The notes below the pieces were generated by a model. It was not told where the DNA came from and did no database searches. It saw nothing but the letters and a program-made list of their open reading frames with translations. A stretch of DNA of 64,000 nt from Tipula vernalis (lineage: Eukaryota; Arthropoda; Insecta; Diptera; Tipulidae), in assembly GCA_958295665.1 (NCBI GenBank), contig OY282559.1, positions 250,042,764-250,106,763 of the forward strand. The letters run 5' to 3'. Positions within the stretch are counted from its first letter, which is position 1. Each line of letters opens with the position of its first letter. This document shows, piece by piece, positions 1 to 10,620 of the stretch. The translations under genes and the position numbers were made by a program.

Positions 1-170
1 TTTGTTTCCATGTTTATGATGTTCTCACGGACAAAATGGTCGGAAAAAAGTTTTTTTCATATGAAAAGGTTTTGACGTCATTTTTTTCCTTGGAACATGA
101 ATCGGAAATGTGTATTTCTCACCAACAATTTTTTTCTTTACAATTTTCACAGAACGAGGATTGACCCCGA
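1..170 (+). repeat. Partial gypsy LTR with primer-site-like sequence
   Basis: The first 125 bases are a diverged inverted copy of 44,360-44,483 (shared landmarks: tttgtttcc, gatgttctcacgg, gacgtcatttttttcct, gaatcggaaatgtgtatt). Weaker similarity runs on through a shared ttttcac..aacga..attg stretch to about 170. In the 44-kb copy the same stretch lies directly upstream, in element orientation, of gypsy gag and pol remnants. That suggests both copies are the 3' part of an LTR. Around 160-168 the bases tgaccccga resemble the tRNA-Trp primer site used by some gypsy elements. The left part of the LTR lies outside the window. LTR identity is inferred; the inverted similarity is seen directly. Confidence 0.55.
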
Positions 171-3100
171 GGATAGTTATTTAACGACCAAGCGAACCAC
201 ATTCATCATTAGTCTTTTAATTTGCAATTTAATAATTTTGAACTCTTCTAAAGTGTTTTTATTATAGTTATCCTAACGCTTGTATTGAATACGAGATAAA
301 TTGTTGAGAGTTTCCTAGACTACCGAACTTGTTAGGAAAGTTATTTATACTCATGATGATGTGTAAATCTATAGTAGCTGAACCTGCACTACAATCAGGA
401 GTATTTGATACTTTTGTTGAGTTGCCATTCGCGACTTCTGTCGCAGTTTGATTATTAATTGGGCGATTTTGGCACACCCAAATAATTGACCCATTTTCCA
501 TTTTAGATAAAAATATGTTTTACAGGTGCCGGTGCATTGGACGCAAATCTGGTACCAGTAAATTTTTTTGAGCATATTCGACATTTTAGCAAACTGATTT
601 ATGCATTATTACTTTAACTCGTATTTGGCGGCAATTCACCCAATGAAGCAAAATTAGTATAACAACAACCAATCAATACGTCAATTAACATTTAAAAAGA
701 ATAAGATTAAACTAAACCACACTTATTCTAAAATTTCAACGATATCACGAGAGTTAACACGAATAGACACGATTTTTTTTAGTTCAATAGCGAATATAAA
801 AATAAAAAAAATGGATTAAAATATTCGAGTTCTAAATATCAAATGGATTTTTTATTTCTTGGAATATTCCCACAAACAAAATTAAATAAATTTTATCGAA
901 TTTGGATGGTAAATAAAAAAAATGGTCAAAAACCAAATCGGTCAATTTTCCTCTCGATAATCACAAAGAAAGTCTTAAGAATTGAAATAATAAACCGGAT
1001 TCTTCCTACAAGCTACTTTATGTGCATTCGCTAGAAAAAGGTAGACACTTTTTCTACTCAAACTTCTATTAAGAGTTAGACGCTTATTTATTTACGACAT
1101 TAAACAATTTGGTGTAGGTAGAATGTAATTTGCAACCAATGAACCGTGAACATAAAATTCGAAACAAAATGGGTTTCGTTTTCCACTTGAGCGATCGATA
1201 TGTCTGTCCGCAAACAAATTCTATCCGTTCAAAATTTAGTTGTTTAGGCCAGCATTGAAATCACAATACTGTCACAAGTAAGTTGTTTGAGAATTTACAT
1301 ACATATGTGTACAAAACTTTATCAGAATGTTTGAAATTGTTCTGTGTTAGGAGCTGCCGGTTATAATTTTCTTGATAAATGATGGCCCAAGGTTATTCTT
1401 CACCTTGTTCTTCACAATTGAAAATATTTCTTATTGAATGATTTGACCGTAATTTGACCAAGTACAATACACAACAATTGCTTTTAAAGCTTCTCTAATA
1501 CCATTTACGATCAATTTAGACAATATATAACGAAACATTACTAGTAAAACTGATTTACATTCTATAAATTGCGATTTAGCAAAATAAAAATGAAAAATGG
1601 AATTTCCATGGACCATTCTCAAAGAAATTTATATTGCAAAATAATATTATCAACGGGTATCTTTCTCCAATAATAAATGTCATTTCCCCCTCGCGCAATA
1701 AAGTAAATATAAAAAGTCAAATGAAGGGCTTTTTCAAGATGGGCCATACCCTAGTACCTAAAAATAACTTTTGTATTCTTCTTGTTTCGTTTAGAAAGTT
1801 AAACCAAAAATTAAATGAATTCAATTATGTACTTTGACCACCATACCAATGCGTGCGAATTCCCAACCATTTTCTATTTTGAATTGATTTTTATTGTGTG
1901 TACTCGTACGTAGAACTCGTTGGTATAAGAATTCTTCACAAAAACATAATTTATTTTAAATTGACTGTTTGTGCCTTTTTTCGGACATCGGCGCACATAC
2001 ACAAACATACACAGCCAGACTCGTATTATCTTAAACAAAAAGAAAAAATGCGAATTTTCTTTAGGTTCTTTTGTAAAAATAAATAAAAATTATGAGCAAA
2101 AAATGAGAAATAAAAATGACAAAAACAAGTCAATTGGGAAAATTTATTTTCCTTTTTTTTTGTACTTCGTTGTTTTTTGTTTTTATTCACAGAGCTTTCC
2201 TTAAGGCAAAATGAATTTTCTTCATCGTCGTCGTCGCTATTGTTGCTGTTGTTGTTGTTGTTATCACTTGCGTTGTTTGTATTTGGATGGAATTATGTAT
2301 TATACTGAAGCAATTTGTAAGGAAAATTATTTTTCACTTATTACTATTTTGAAAATATCATCCAATTTATAAGAGGTTTATTTGTTCATGGTGTTGTCTC
2401 AAATGTATACTTTCCTCCTTATATAATAGTATGTGATGTTGAAATGGTTTTGAAATAGATGGCTATTAGAAAGTGTCGTTCCTACTTGTTTGTACGCCTC
2501 TTGTGCGTAATCTTGCCTTTGAAGTGTATAGTTCTGAATATCATCACTCGAAACACGCGTAAACATCATAAATAAGGATTACGTATGACGAGTACGTTTT
2601 TTTTTTGTTATTTGGTGTACACACGTTTTCTTATAAATTCTGTTCGCATTTATTAATTATTTTACATTGAGATTATTGGTAAATCATTTGTGCTACAGAC
2701 AAATATTATTTCATTAAATTAAGAATTATTGCATTAATAAATCTGACAATCTGGAACCATCTCGTAATGTACAATAGACCATAAAATAGACTTTTCGGTT
2801 TCAGAATTTAGTGTTTAAAAATTAATTAAAATAAATATTAGCAAGTTGGTACACAATATAAATTATTACGGTATGTACGTACGATATACAGATAAAATTT
2901 AAATTGTTTGCTATATATTGTTGTTGTATTGCATAATTAAATTATGGCCAGACTGAATTACAATTTATTTTATGAATTGTGCGATTTTTCAAACTTGAAA
3001 TTTATTGTATTAATAAAGTTTTTCTTTGGAACTTTGCCAACCTATGACCTTTTATAAAAATATATCGCCTGAAATTACATACGTAGGTGTTTTTGGGTAT

Positions 3101-3280
3101 TTTCAAATAGACCATCAAATTTTTGGGTAATATAGGGTAAGTATACCTTTATGGGATGAAACTTATTTTAGGAATAGAATAAAAAATTATCTGAAATTTG
3201 TGTGTTTGAATAAAACTTTGTTCTCGTATCCAAACCCTTAGTGTTATAAAACGTTGTACAGTCTTGTTTGAAAAAGAGCA
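171..3280. other. A+T-rich stretch without a recognised gene
   Basis: Several ORFs of 60-77 codons exist but none has a recognisable motif. The least random looking is 268-501 on the minus strand (77 codons, rich in Asn, Ser and Thr, starting MENGSIIWVCQ), which could be an exon or chance. The stretch is otherwise A+T-rich with homopolymer runs and one triplet microsatellite, listed separately. I see no transposon ends in it. Confidence 0.5.
2224..2262. repeat. Triplet microsatellite (CGT)n / (GTT)n
   Basis: A run of cgt triplets passes through tattgttgct into a run of gtt triplets. It is a simple-sequence repeat with no coding frame around it. Confidence 0.85.
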
Positions 3281-3974
3281 TCATACTGAGTACAACCGTG
3301 AATCGCTTATTTTTAAGAGTGGAAACAGAAATTGATGGAGTTCTTTATCCATAATGCCGCACAATGCCACCACCCAAACGTTGATTGATAATCTTACCCC
3401 TTCTCTCGTAAATTCGGTCCGCTTCCACCTTTAATGCCATTTCCTAATCCTACCCTAATTTAAAATGACACCTAAATCAAGAAGATCACCTGGGGTTGGG
3501 TCGGACTGGTTCCCTTAGCAAAAGATGTGACCGAGAACACAGTTCCCGGAGATCTTACCATTAATACCCTGAAAATCATAAATTTTTGCTGGTCAGAAGT
3601 GCACGTTCATCATTAATTACAGGCCACCAAACAACAGAATCATAATAGCGCAAAAGGGACCAGTGATTTACAAAGAAACTTGAACATTTCGGAAGTTACT
3701 CCTAGGATCTGCCAAAAAATGGCGGTATCATTTTGAAGTTTGAAAAGGCCGTTGGAAAATTTCTCGGTAGGCCAACTACCCAGAAGCTGAATTTATAATG
3801 AAAGGCGATGGCTGTTTCTGTTGGTTTGTTATCTGGACTAATTGAACTGAAAGTTGCATAATTCTCTTAGCTATGACATTTTCGACAAAAGATTTTGTAA
3901 AATTTTTGTCTCGCAAAACATCTAACAGATATCGCCTATGTCTGTGAGATTTATCAAGACAGAACTTTTAAAAT
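3281..3974. other. Less A+T-rich unassigned stretch upstream of the 155-bp array
   Basis: Base composition is visibly more mixed than the flanks, especially 3,340-3,660, as if this were decayed coding or retroelement sequence. No frame stays open and no domain can be recognised. It could be the 5' remnant of the retroelement that follows, but nothing in the sequence proves that. Confidence 0.3.
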
Positions 3975-4720
3975 TTCCACAATTCAACTGAGTAAGTATT
4001 TCTAAACTCCTGCATTGTTGACACCAATCTCATAATGATTTTCTGTTAGACCTATAAATTGCCAATACTTTAGCCTCGTGAATCCTATTTAATTTGAGTT
4101 TCGCAAATTAATTACATTTTCTCAAGTCTTATATTGCCTACATCAATCTCTTGATGATTTTCTGTTAGACCTATCACTTGCCAGTACTCTGAGAAATTTT
4201 TCCAGAATTTTGTCTTGGGGATAGCTTGGTCAAAAACGGCCGCAAAACCTCGTGAGTCGTATTTAATTTGAAGTTATTTATTATTAGCACCAATCTCATA
4301 TGGTTTGATGAACTACCTCGATTGTAGACCTATCAATTGCCAGTTCTATGAAATTTTTTCCAACTTGGTAACAATCAAATGACCGCAACACCTCGTGAGT
4401 CCTATTTAATTTGATTTTCGCAATTCAACTGAGTATTTTCTTAAGTCCTGTATATTTTCTTAGTGTTGTGTATTTTCTTGAGTCATGCAGCAATCTCATG
4501 ATGATTTTCTGTTAGACCTATCAATTGCCTGACGTTGTTTTTTTCGGAATTTTCTAATGGGGACGGCATTATCTTATATGGCCGCAAAACCTCGTTCGCA
4601 AATCGTAGTTCTACTGGGCATTTCCCAAAGCTATGTATTATTGGCACCAATATCATGATGATTTTCTGTTAGACCTAGGAGTTGCCAGTAATACGGATTT
4701 TTTTTCAGAATTTTGTCATC
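3975..4720. repeat. Tandem array, about 155-bp units, left part
   Basis: At least five diverged units are marked by the core gattttctgttagaccta followed by ttgccagt. Cores begin gaccta at about 4,049, 4,168, 4,327, 4,515 and 4,671, so spacing is 119-188 bp because of indels. Other shared blocks are caccaatctcat, cagaattttgtc, gcaaaacctcgtgagtc and caattcaactgagta. The array resumes at 7,157 after a retrotransposon. Confidence 0.8.
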
Positions 4721-4959
4721 GTGATTACTTTCTTTTGTTTGTAACAAACTTCTGTGATGAAATGAATGGTCTCTCTGCAGTCGCTAGACTAAATATAGCG
4801 TTGGCTAAAAATGATACCTGTAGACTTGATGCTCTTCGTCTATCGAATGGCAAGTTTACTTCTTCGAAAAAAGAAGCGTACGAGTTGCTCCTATCTCTTC
4901 ATTTATTCCTCTTTCTGTTAACTCATTTGCTCACTTTCTAACCAATAAGAAATTCATTT

Positions 4960-5640
4960 GCTCACTTTCTAACCATTAAGAATTGCACTGAAGCTCCGGA
5001 CTGGGAATTAGCGGATCGGTTAATTACGTTCAAAGTTCTGCGTTGGAGTATTTTCTCCTTTAAAACGTACAAATCAGGTGGTCCTGATAGGATTTTTCTG
5101 GCTGAACTACAGCATGGTTTTCCTATTATTAAGCACCACCTGCTCCACGTTTTCAAAGCGTGCTTTGATTTTAGCATTGTTCCTCATGTTTGGTGCAAAA
5201 GCAACGTTGTTTTTTTACCGAAGGCTGGCAAATTAGATTGAAATTCTCCACTCGGTAACATGCACCATGCACTTATAGTTCTGTGAAACGGCTTTACATG
5301 AACTTATCACTAAGATCGAAAGATCGCTTAATAATAAAGAGTTTCTTGTCGGTACTTTCCTGGACACTGCGGGAGCCCTTGATAGTACATCGTTTTTGTC
5401 GATTACTAACGCCTGTTCCAATTTCGGTATTGATCCCACACCATTGTAAGATAAATTGATTCTATACTCAAATCTCGCATTGTTGATGTTGACTTGAATA
5501 ATGCTTCAATCTGGGTCAAAGATGCCAAAGGTTGCAGTCAGCCTGTGTTGCTCAAAGCTACGCTAACGTTATTACTGTCACTGGAAAGCACTTGAATGTA
5601 TTATCCAACTTAACGCAGAATGCCTTATGTATATTGTAGA
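4960..5640 (+). pseudogene. Reverse transcriptase, N-terminal and palm part (broken)
   Basis: Split over frames, the translation shows a GGPDRIF-like block (family SPGPDGI), then a VVFLPKAGK block, both standard before the RT palm in I/R1-type elements. Near 5,290-5,440 one frame gives an LNNKEFLVGTFLDT segment that aligns with motif A (family FLDxxGAFD; here FLDTAGALD, first catalytic Asp kept). The motif B/C region after 5,500 is scrambled and no YADD box can be read. Several frameshifts separate the pieces. Assignment to RT is firm; the exact clade is not. Confidence 0.7.
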
Positions 5641-5688
5641 GTCGTGGTATGATGGAAAGGATTTACACGTCAATCCTTCTAAAACTGA

Positions 5689-6084
5689 TTGTTTGTTTGT
5701 TTGTTTCTATCCCTGCAATCTGTTCTGGAGCTCGAGGCACTCCCAACTCTTTCGCAGTTCGCTTTTTACGTCCTACCTTACGCAGTAGCCAAGTACCCTG
5801 ATTTGGTTATATTTACCAGGCATCGAAATCTTGATGATATAACTGTGCCCTTTCTTTTCGGGAGACTGATTAACAGATCCGATCACGTTAAGCATTTAGG
5901 TGTCTTCTACGACAATAAACTTTCATGGAAATTTCACCTTGAGTGTAAAGTTCCAAAATTCACTGCCATCTTTTGGCAGTGTAGACCAGCCTTTGGGAAA
6001 ACCTGGGGTTTAACTCCCAAAATGCTGTATTTCTTCTATAAATCGTTGATTCTACCAATGTTATCTTATGCTTCTTTGGTTTGA
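5689..6084 (+). pseudogene. Reverse transcriptase C-terminal (thumb) part
   Basis: A 131-codon open stretch contains VKHLGVFYDNKLSWKFHLE, the post-palm motif of non-LTR reverse transcriptases (family KYLGVxLDxKLxWxxH). It is followed by WQCRPAFGKTWGLTPKM and a LPMLSYASLVW-like block, which are typical of the thumb before RNase H in I-group elements. The first 35 residues do not match and the apparent start codon is fortuitous. The frame breaks just after the thumb. It is the best-preserved piece of this element. Confidence 0.8.
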
Positions 6085-6389
6085 TGGCCAGTGGTTAAAT
6101 TAAAGGCTTTAATTATTAAACTTAATGCTATACAAATTAGCTTATAATTACAGGAGCTACGGCATGAACTCCCCTTCTTGCTACATTCTTTCATTCTTTT
6201 CACAGTTTGTTCTGCTGCGTTTAGGCTAAGGAGCATAGGGAAGTGGAATATTCTTGTTTTAATCATGGACCATAGAATAATTTTAAATGATTATACATAA
6301 TTAGTACCAGAAATTGATATGGTTAATGATAGACTGATATCTGAATTCAATTTCACTAAATTATATTCGATGGTGCAGCCTTCGAGAGA

Positions 6390-7095
6390 TCAGTGGAGAT
6401 CACCGGATTTTCTTGAGAACTTGCATGAGTTGCTCGGATAATAGTTGTGGTTATGCAATGTACTGCCCTACGTTTGATCTGAATTTTTCAATTACACTCT
6501 GTGTAATTGAGTCATTGAATCCCGCTGTTTCAAATAATAACTTTGTTTTCTGTACAGACAGCTTATCTGTGCTGAATTCGCTAGATAATCCTTTGACTGT
6601 GTCAACATTTGTTAAGGACTGTAATTACTTTATACAACTTCTCTGTTTATGTAGTTCTTTACACATATTCTCTGTTCAAGTTCGAAACAGTTGCTTCTTT
6701 ACTATTTAATTTTGTTTAAAAGGCGCTTAAAACCTGCGCTATAAGTGAATTAAAACAGCAATGGCTTGCTGCCGGTAGCTGCTGAATTGCGAAACTTTTT
6801 ATTAGTGGACCTAACTTGAGGAGCACTAGGTTTGCTTTATCTCTCTTACTGGTCACAGCCATTTTAAAGTATATTTTCAGCGCATGGAGCTAACTCCTGA
6901 TGCTGTATGCGATGATTGTCTTGAAGACGATTATGACTGCATTCACTCCATGTGCAGTTGTCCTGCTTTCAACGGAGTTAGTTTGGAATTATTTGACTCT
7001 AGGACTATTGTTGAAGATCAGCTGTCTTCCTTGCCTTGGCCTTAACTACTTCAGTTTATTAAGACTACTGCAGCACGCTGTCGCGATTTAGGATA
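6390..7095 (+). pseudogene. RNase H and Cys/His tail remnants
   Basis: At 6,540-6,600 the plus strand encodes FCTDSLSVLNSL, matching the RNase H motif with its catalytic Asp (family xxSDSxSxLxSL). About 350 bp later another frame reads ELTPDAVCDDCLEDDYDCIHSM, which resembles the Cys/His-containing C-terminal tail of RNase H-bearing non-LTR elements. Stops and frame changes lie between the two, so no intact protein is possible. The tail runs into the AAT-triplet 3' end. Confidence 0.65.
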
Positions 7096-7156
7096 GAATA
7101 ACACCTTCATGGCATTGAGTGTGGAACCTCGGGTTGCTCCAACCAATAATAATAAT

Positions 7157-7440
7157 AATTCTCAAGTTCTATATAGATGGCACCAACCTCATGCTGATTT
7201 TCTGTTAGACCTACCAATTGCCAGTACCCTGCAATATTTTAAGAATTTTGTAATTGAAATGGTTGGATCAAATATAGGCTCAAAACCTCGTGAGTCGTAT
7301 ATTCAATTTGATTTTCGCTGTTCAACTGCGTTCCTTCTCCAATCCTGTATCCTTGGCTCCAATCTCAAGATGATTTCCTGTTAGACATATCAATTAGTAA
7401 TATTCTAGAATTTTTCAGAATTTTCACTTCTAAATCAACT
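7157..7440. repeat. Tandem array, about 155-bp units, right part
   Basis: Two further units of the array seen at 3,975-4,720, with cores gattttctgttagaccta (gaccta at about 7,208) and tttcctgttagacatatcaa (about 7,383). The blocks ggcaccaacctcat and caaaacctcgtgagtc also recur. The last unit fades after about 7,430. Its presence on both sides of the retrotransposon shows that the array is older than the insertion. Confidence 0.78.
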
Positions 7441-8059
7441 ACACATAACAGAAAGAAGAATGATATTCAAATGAATGTTAGTAACACTGTTATGCTAAAA
7501 GTTTATTGACGTAAAATAATTTTAAAATTTCCTATTTTAAGAAACTTATTGGCATGAATTGTAATTTCGCCTTAAGAATTATATTCTCGGGTTTAAAAAA
7601 AACTAATTACTTTTCTAAATGGCTCTTCAAAAATTAATAAATCCATTATCCATACGGAATTCTCTGAATGTCCTTAACGACAGTAATTTTTAGGAAAAAT
7701 TAGGGCCTATGGTTTTTGTAATAAATCCAGCCTTACGTACCCACCAATCTTGAAACAATTGAATATAGCTTAACTCGTAATCAAGGATCTAAATAAAAAC
7801 ATAAATGGGTATATACACATACCCATAAGTAGTTTTAATGGAAATGCAAATTATATTGTGCTTTTCATCTTATCCAAATAAAGCTTTTAGCATTTTTTTT
7901 TTTTAAGAAATGTTACTGTTCGAATACATTTCTCTGAAGACAAAGCAACACTACAATATATTCACCTTTAGCATAGGAAATCATATTTACCTTTAGCAGA
8001 GGTTCCAAAAAAAGGCTCGGAAACAAAGCAATCAGTCCAAATGAAACACTGTGATAAAA
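7441..8059. other. A+T-rich stretch, no recognised gene
   Basis: No motif or repeat boundary is recognisable. A 151-codon minus ORF extends into the right end of this stretch from 8,423, but most of it is an out-of-frame reading of a mariner and an env remnant, so it is not listed as a gene. Confidence 0.4.
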
Positions 8060-8315
8060 ACGTAGTTAAATAAAACACAAACGGCTTATTATTCTTTCGA
8101 ATTAGTTTTATCCCCTTTAAAGTAATCCCTTTCGGGTAGAATCCATTTATGCCAACTTTTTTTCCCGCCTTCGAAATAGTTTTTAACGTCGATTTCCAGA
8201 ATGGCCTACAAAGCCTTCCTCTATTCGGCTTGTATCTCTTCAATCGAGTCAAAACGATGTCCACGGAGCGGTTATTTGAGTTTCGGGAATAGCTAGAAGT
8301 AAGACGGCTAATTTC
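8060..8315 (-). pseudogene. Mariner transposase C-terminal scrap
   Basis: In one minus frame the sequence reads FPKLK, then a stop, then PLRGHRFDSIEEIQAE, a stop, and later a SWHKW..ERDYFKGD block. This is the conserved end of mariner transposases (family FPxLKxxLRGxRF...IQ, then KRWxxCIxSEGDYFEGD). At least three in-frame stops are present. The rest of the mariner is missing, and the errantivirus env remnant begins immediately upstream in the same orientation. The longer open frame over this region (7,968-8,423) is out of register and meaningless. Confidence 0.7.
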
Positions 8316-8359
8316 TCTTTTATCCAGTAAATTGGTAGGCTCGTATGATTTCATTAATT

Positions 8360-8720
8360 TTCTCTTTGATGAGAGTAAGTCGGTTGTATAGCGTTTGTTG
8401 CATTTTATCGTCTTCATCTTCATTTAAATGTTCGACAATTTTGTTGAATTCTTAGAACATTTAACATTGTTGATTACTTGGCACTAGCTTATCACTATTT
8501 GGTCCCAGTCTATTGCGTCAGGTGACCATGCGATCCATCTCCACGTGCTTCCGATCCAATTTACTGCTCTTCTGATTCTTGACTTTTAACCTTTAGCTCG
8601 AATTTTGCTTCCTTGATGAATGTTGTTGATCGTTGGTGTTAATCGTTCAATCAGTTCTTCGTAGTTGTTCAAATTGATGATGTGGTTTAATTTAAAACTT
8701 CCGATAATAATCCGCCTATT
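8360..8720 (-). pseudogene. env-like remnant of errantivirus type
   Basis: Two minus-strand pieces in different frames resemble errantivirus envelope proteins: a basic site followed by a Trp-rich segment with SPDAIDWD (about 8,485-8,600), and a following helical Asn/Glu/Leu-rich segment (about 8,340-8,450) of the kind found in the Env ectodomain. A stop and a frameshift separate them, and the signal and membrane-anchor regions are not recognisable. The family resemblance is from memory of gypsy-type Env layout; position just after integrase supports it. It is a fragment and cannot make a working envelope. Confidence 0.55.
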
Positions 8721-8769
8721 TTACAGTTGGGTTATTGTATTCGAAGATGGTGAAGGATGATGTTAGTCC

Positions 8770-9240
8770 TCACAGCCATGAGCTAAAAGTAATACGAAGT
8801 TTCTGAGTAATATTTTTGATATGTACTTTATGAATTCGTTTACCGGATTTTATGCTAATGGTAACATTATTGTCTCGTGCTATCATTTCATTTTGTAATT
8901 TTGGTTTATTCTTTCTTTGGATTTGTTTAATCGCTATGAATATTGTTTCTCCAGGTGCTTACTTTTTTGGTTTTCCCCTCTGCGTTCTCTCTTTTAATTT
9001 TGGTTTCTTGGCTTCTCCGGATCCTTTCGATTATGTCTTCGTTTATTTTATTCTTAAAGTCAGATAAATTTTAGTAGTTTATTTTTTTGTTTGTTCTCTA
9101 AAAAATATGTCACTTGGCTTCTGTTGGATGATCGAGTATAAAGATTTATTATAGCGGTCTGCTGCTATATTGGTTAAATCCTTAACTGTCAGTTCCTTTT
9201 ACTCGTTTTGGAGGCTTATAATGTATAAATGTTGATTAAA
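8770..9240 (-). pseudogene. Integrase C-terminal remnant of the errantivirus-like element
   Basis: On the minus strand 9,225-9,080 gives a KELTVKDLTNIAADRYNKS-like stretch and then KPSDIFF (family KPxDIFF, end of the integrase core). 9,065-8,975 gives an INEDIIERIRRSQETKIKR helix, and another frame continues with GETIFIAIKQIQRKNK and KSGKRIHKVHIKN. That is the GETIF/GPY-type C-terminal module of gypsy integrases. Two frameshifts separate these pieces. Its place between RNase H and env fits the order. The catalytic D,D,E core is not found and seems deleted. Confidence 0.65.
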
Positions 9241-10140
9241 GTAAAAATAAAAACTAAAACTTTGGTTAATTAATTATCTTTTAACTTTTATTCAACAAAA
9301 TTAATTTTTATTACTAAATTGTGTTGGTTGCTGCTCTGCTGCTGCTGCTGCGAAATCCCAAATTGAATAGTTCGAATATGTGGTTTATTCTCTTCCTCGT
9401 GTGCTTTTGATAACTGCCGAACCTAAATTCGGTAACCAATTTTTCTTTTGTTCGGGCCATCGTGTTATTGATGATGTTAAAGTTATGACGCAGGCTGTTG
9501 AAAAAAACATTATACCTATTGTCTTTGTATGATTTTATCGATTTTGTCTTGTTAAAATCGATGCGATTTTAATGCAATTCCAAATGAGGTGATTTGGAGG
9601 TCATGCTAACAAAATGATTGTGTATCACAAAAATATAATTTTTCAATTATATTTTGTATACGGAATTTGTATATACAAGTTATGTTGTATGTTTGTGTAT
9701 GCAATGTACTTTGTATAGTTTGTATACAAAAGTAGAATCGTTATTTAATGAGGAAAAGAATGAAGTCACAATTAAATGCGAATTGTTCGTTACAAATTTT
9801 GGAACGTATTTTGTAAAATTCTTTATCTGGAGAATTGTCCATAGATAAAAATTAGAGCTTGCAGAGGTGTTGATTTTATTGTGCGGTGTTTCTTGTAATG
9901 GAAGAAACTACCCGCTACAGGCTCATTTCAACTATCGTAAAATGAACCCTGCCCAAAGAAGTGAAACAAATAGCACTGTTGAACATTTATTTCGCTTCTT
10001 TGTGATGGTGTCAGGTGAATTTTGATTCCCAAATTTGTTTTTTTTTTCTGCATGATTCCGGTGTGTCCGTTTGTGTTCCTCTGTTATAATTGGTTTTCCT
10101 TACTGCATATGTCCATAATCAGTATTTGTATCAATCATAT
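9241..10140. other. Unassigned stretch inside the errantivirus-like element
   Basis: The integrase core expected here is absent. The stretch includes a short CTG microsatellite (about 9,330-9,352) and A+T-rich sequence, so it may be an insertion or rearranged internal or LTR sequence. Around 9,890-10,020 the composition is more coding-like but no motif can be named. Confidence 0.35.
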
Positions 10141-10620
10141 CTTGTAACCCGAGAAATTTTCATTAAAGGCTTCCTGGAGGGTTCGAATATATTCTTCATG
10201 TATTTTTATCCCATTGATTGCGTTCGGACTTAATTTTCCTCGTAGAATTCTCTTTAGGGTATCCATACATATTCTTTATATCATGTTTGTGGTATGATTG
10301 GTACAGTTCTTCCTGAGCGTAAATTTTTTTGCCTTTTTTGAATATAAATTGATTCCTATACCTATGCGTTGATTGGTGCTTCGCAGTAGCGTATTAGATC
10401 CATGGAATCCTCCTCAGCTTGTGAATCGTTCCATCTGTGGACAGGGTGTTTGCTACCATTTCTAGCCTTGATAGGGCATCAGCGGCTTTGTTGATGCGAC
10501 CTGGTTTTTCTTTCCACCTGTTTAGTTTGGCATTGTGGTTTTTATTTCTTATTACAAACGTTAGTGGTTGGTGATCCTTCATAATTGCATTTCCTTCTCG
10601 TTGGCGGCATAATTCTCGTC
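10141..10620 (-). pseudogene. RNase H end and linker of the errantivirus-like element
   Basis: At 10,582-10,440 the minus strand reads KDHQPLTFVIRNKNHNAKLN, then RWKEKPGRINKAADALSRLE, matching the RNase H C-terminal end in gypsy elements (DHQPLTF, NAKLxRW, ADALSR). A deletion has joined the RW and KPG parts: about 15 residues of the usual spacing are missing. Further on, 10,300-10,160 gives LRGKLSPNAINGIKIHEEYI, the region between RNase H and integrase. Frameshifts separate the two. Confidence 0.7.

Larger units (their letters stand above)
4721..7156 (+). mobile_element. Decayed RNase H-bearing non-LTR retrotransposon inside the array
   Basis: The element interrupts the 155-bp array: array sequence stops near 4,720 (after cagaattttgtc) and resumes at about 7,157 with ttctcaagttctata. 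Between them, on the plus strand and in the right order, are remnants of reverse transcriptase palm, thumb, RNase H and a Cys/His tail. The right edge is a 3' tail of AAT triplets (about 7,146-7,158), as in several I-group non-LTR elements. An RNase H after the RT argues for the I/R1/LOA group over Jockey or CR1. No ORF1 is recognisable, so it is probably 5'-truncated. Many stops and frameshifts make it inactive. The exact left edge is uncertain by tens of bases. Confidence 0.75.

Noticed and set aside
7968..8423. 151-codon minus ORF
   Set aside because: The reading is out of register with two recognisable remnants (mariner C-terminus and env-like segment) on the same strand, so its translation has no meaning.
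8852..9067. 71-codon plus ORF, hydrophobic
   Set aside because: It is the antisense of the integrase C-terminal remnant on the minus strand.
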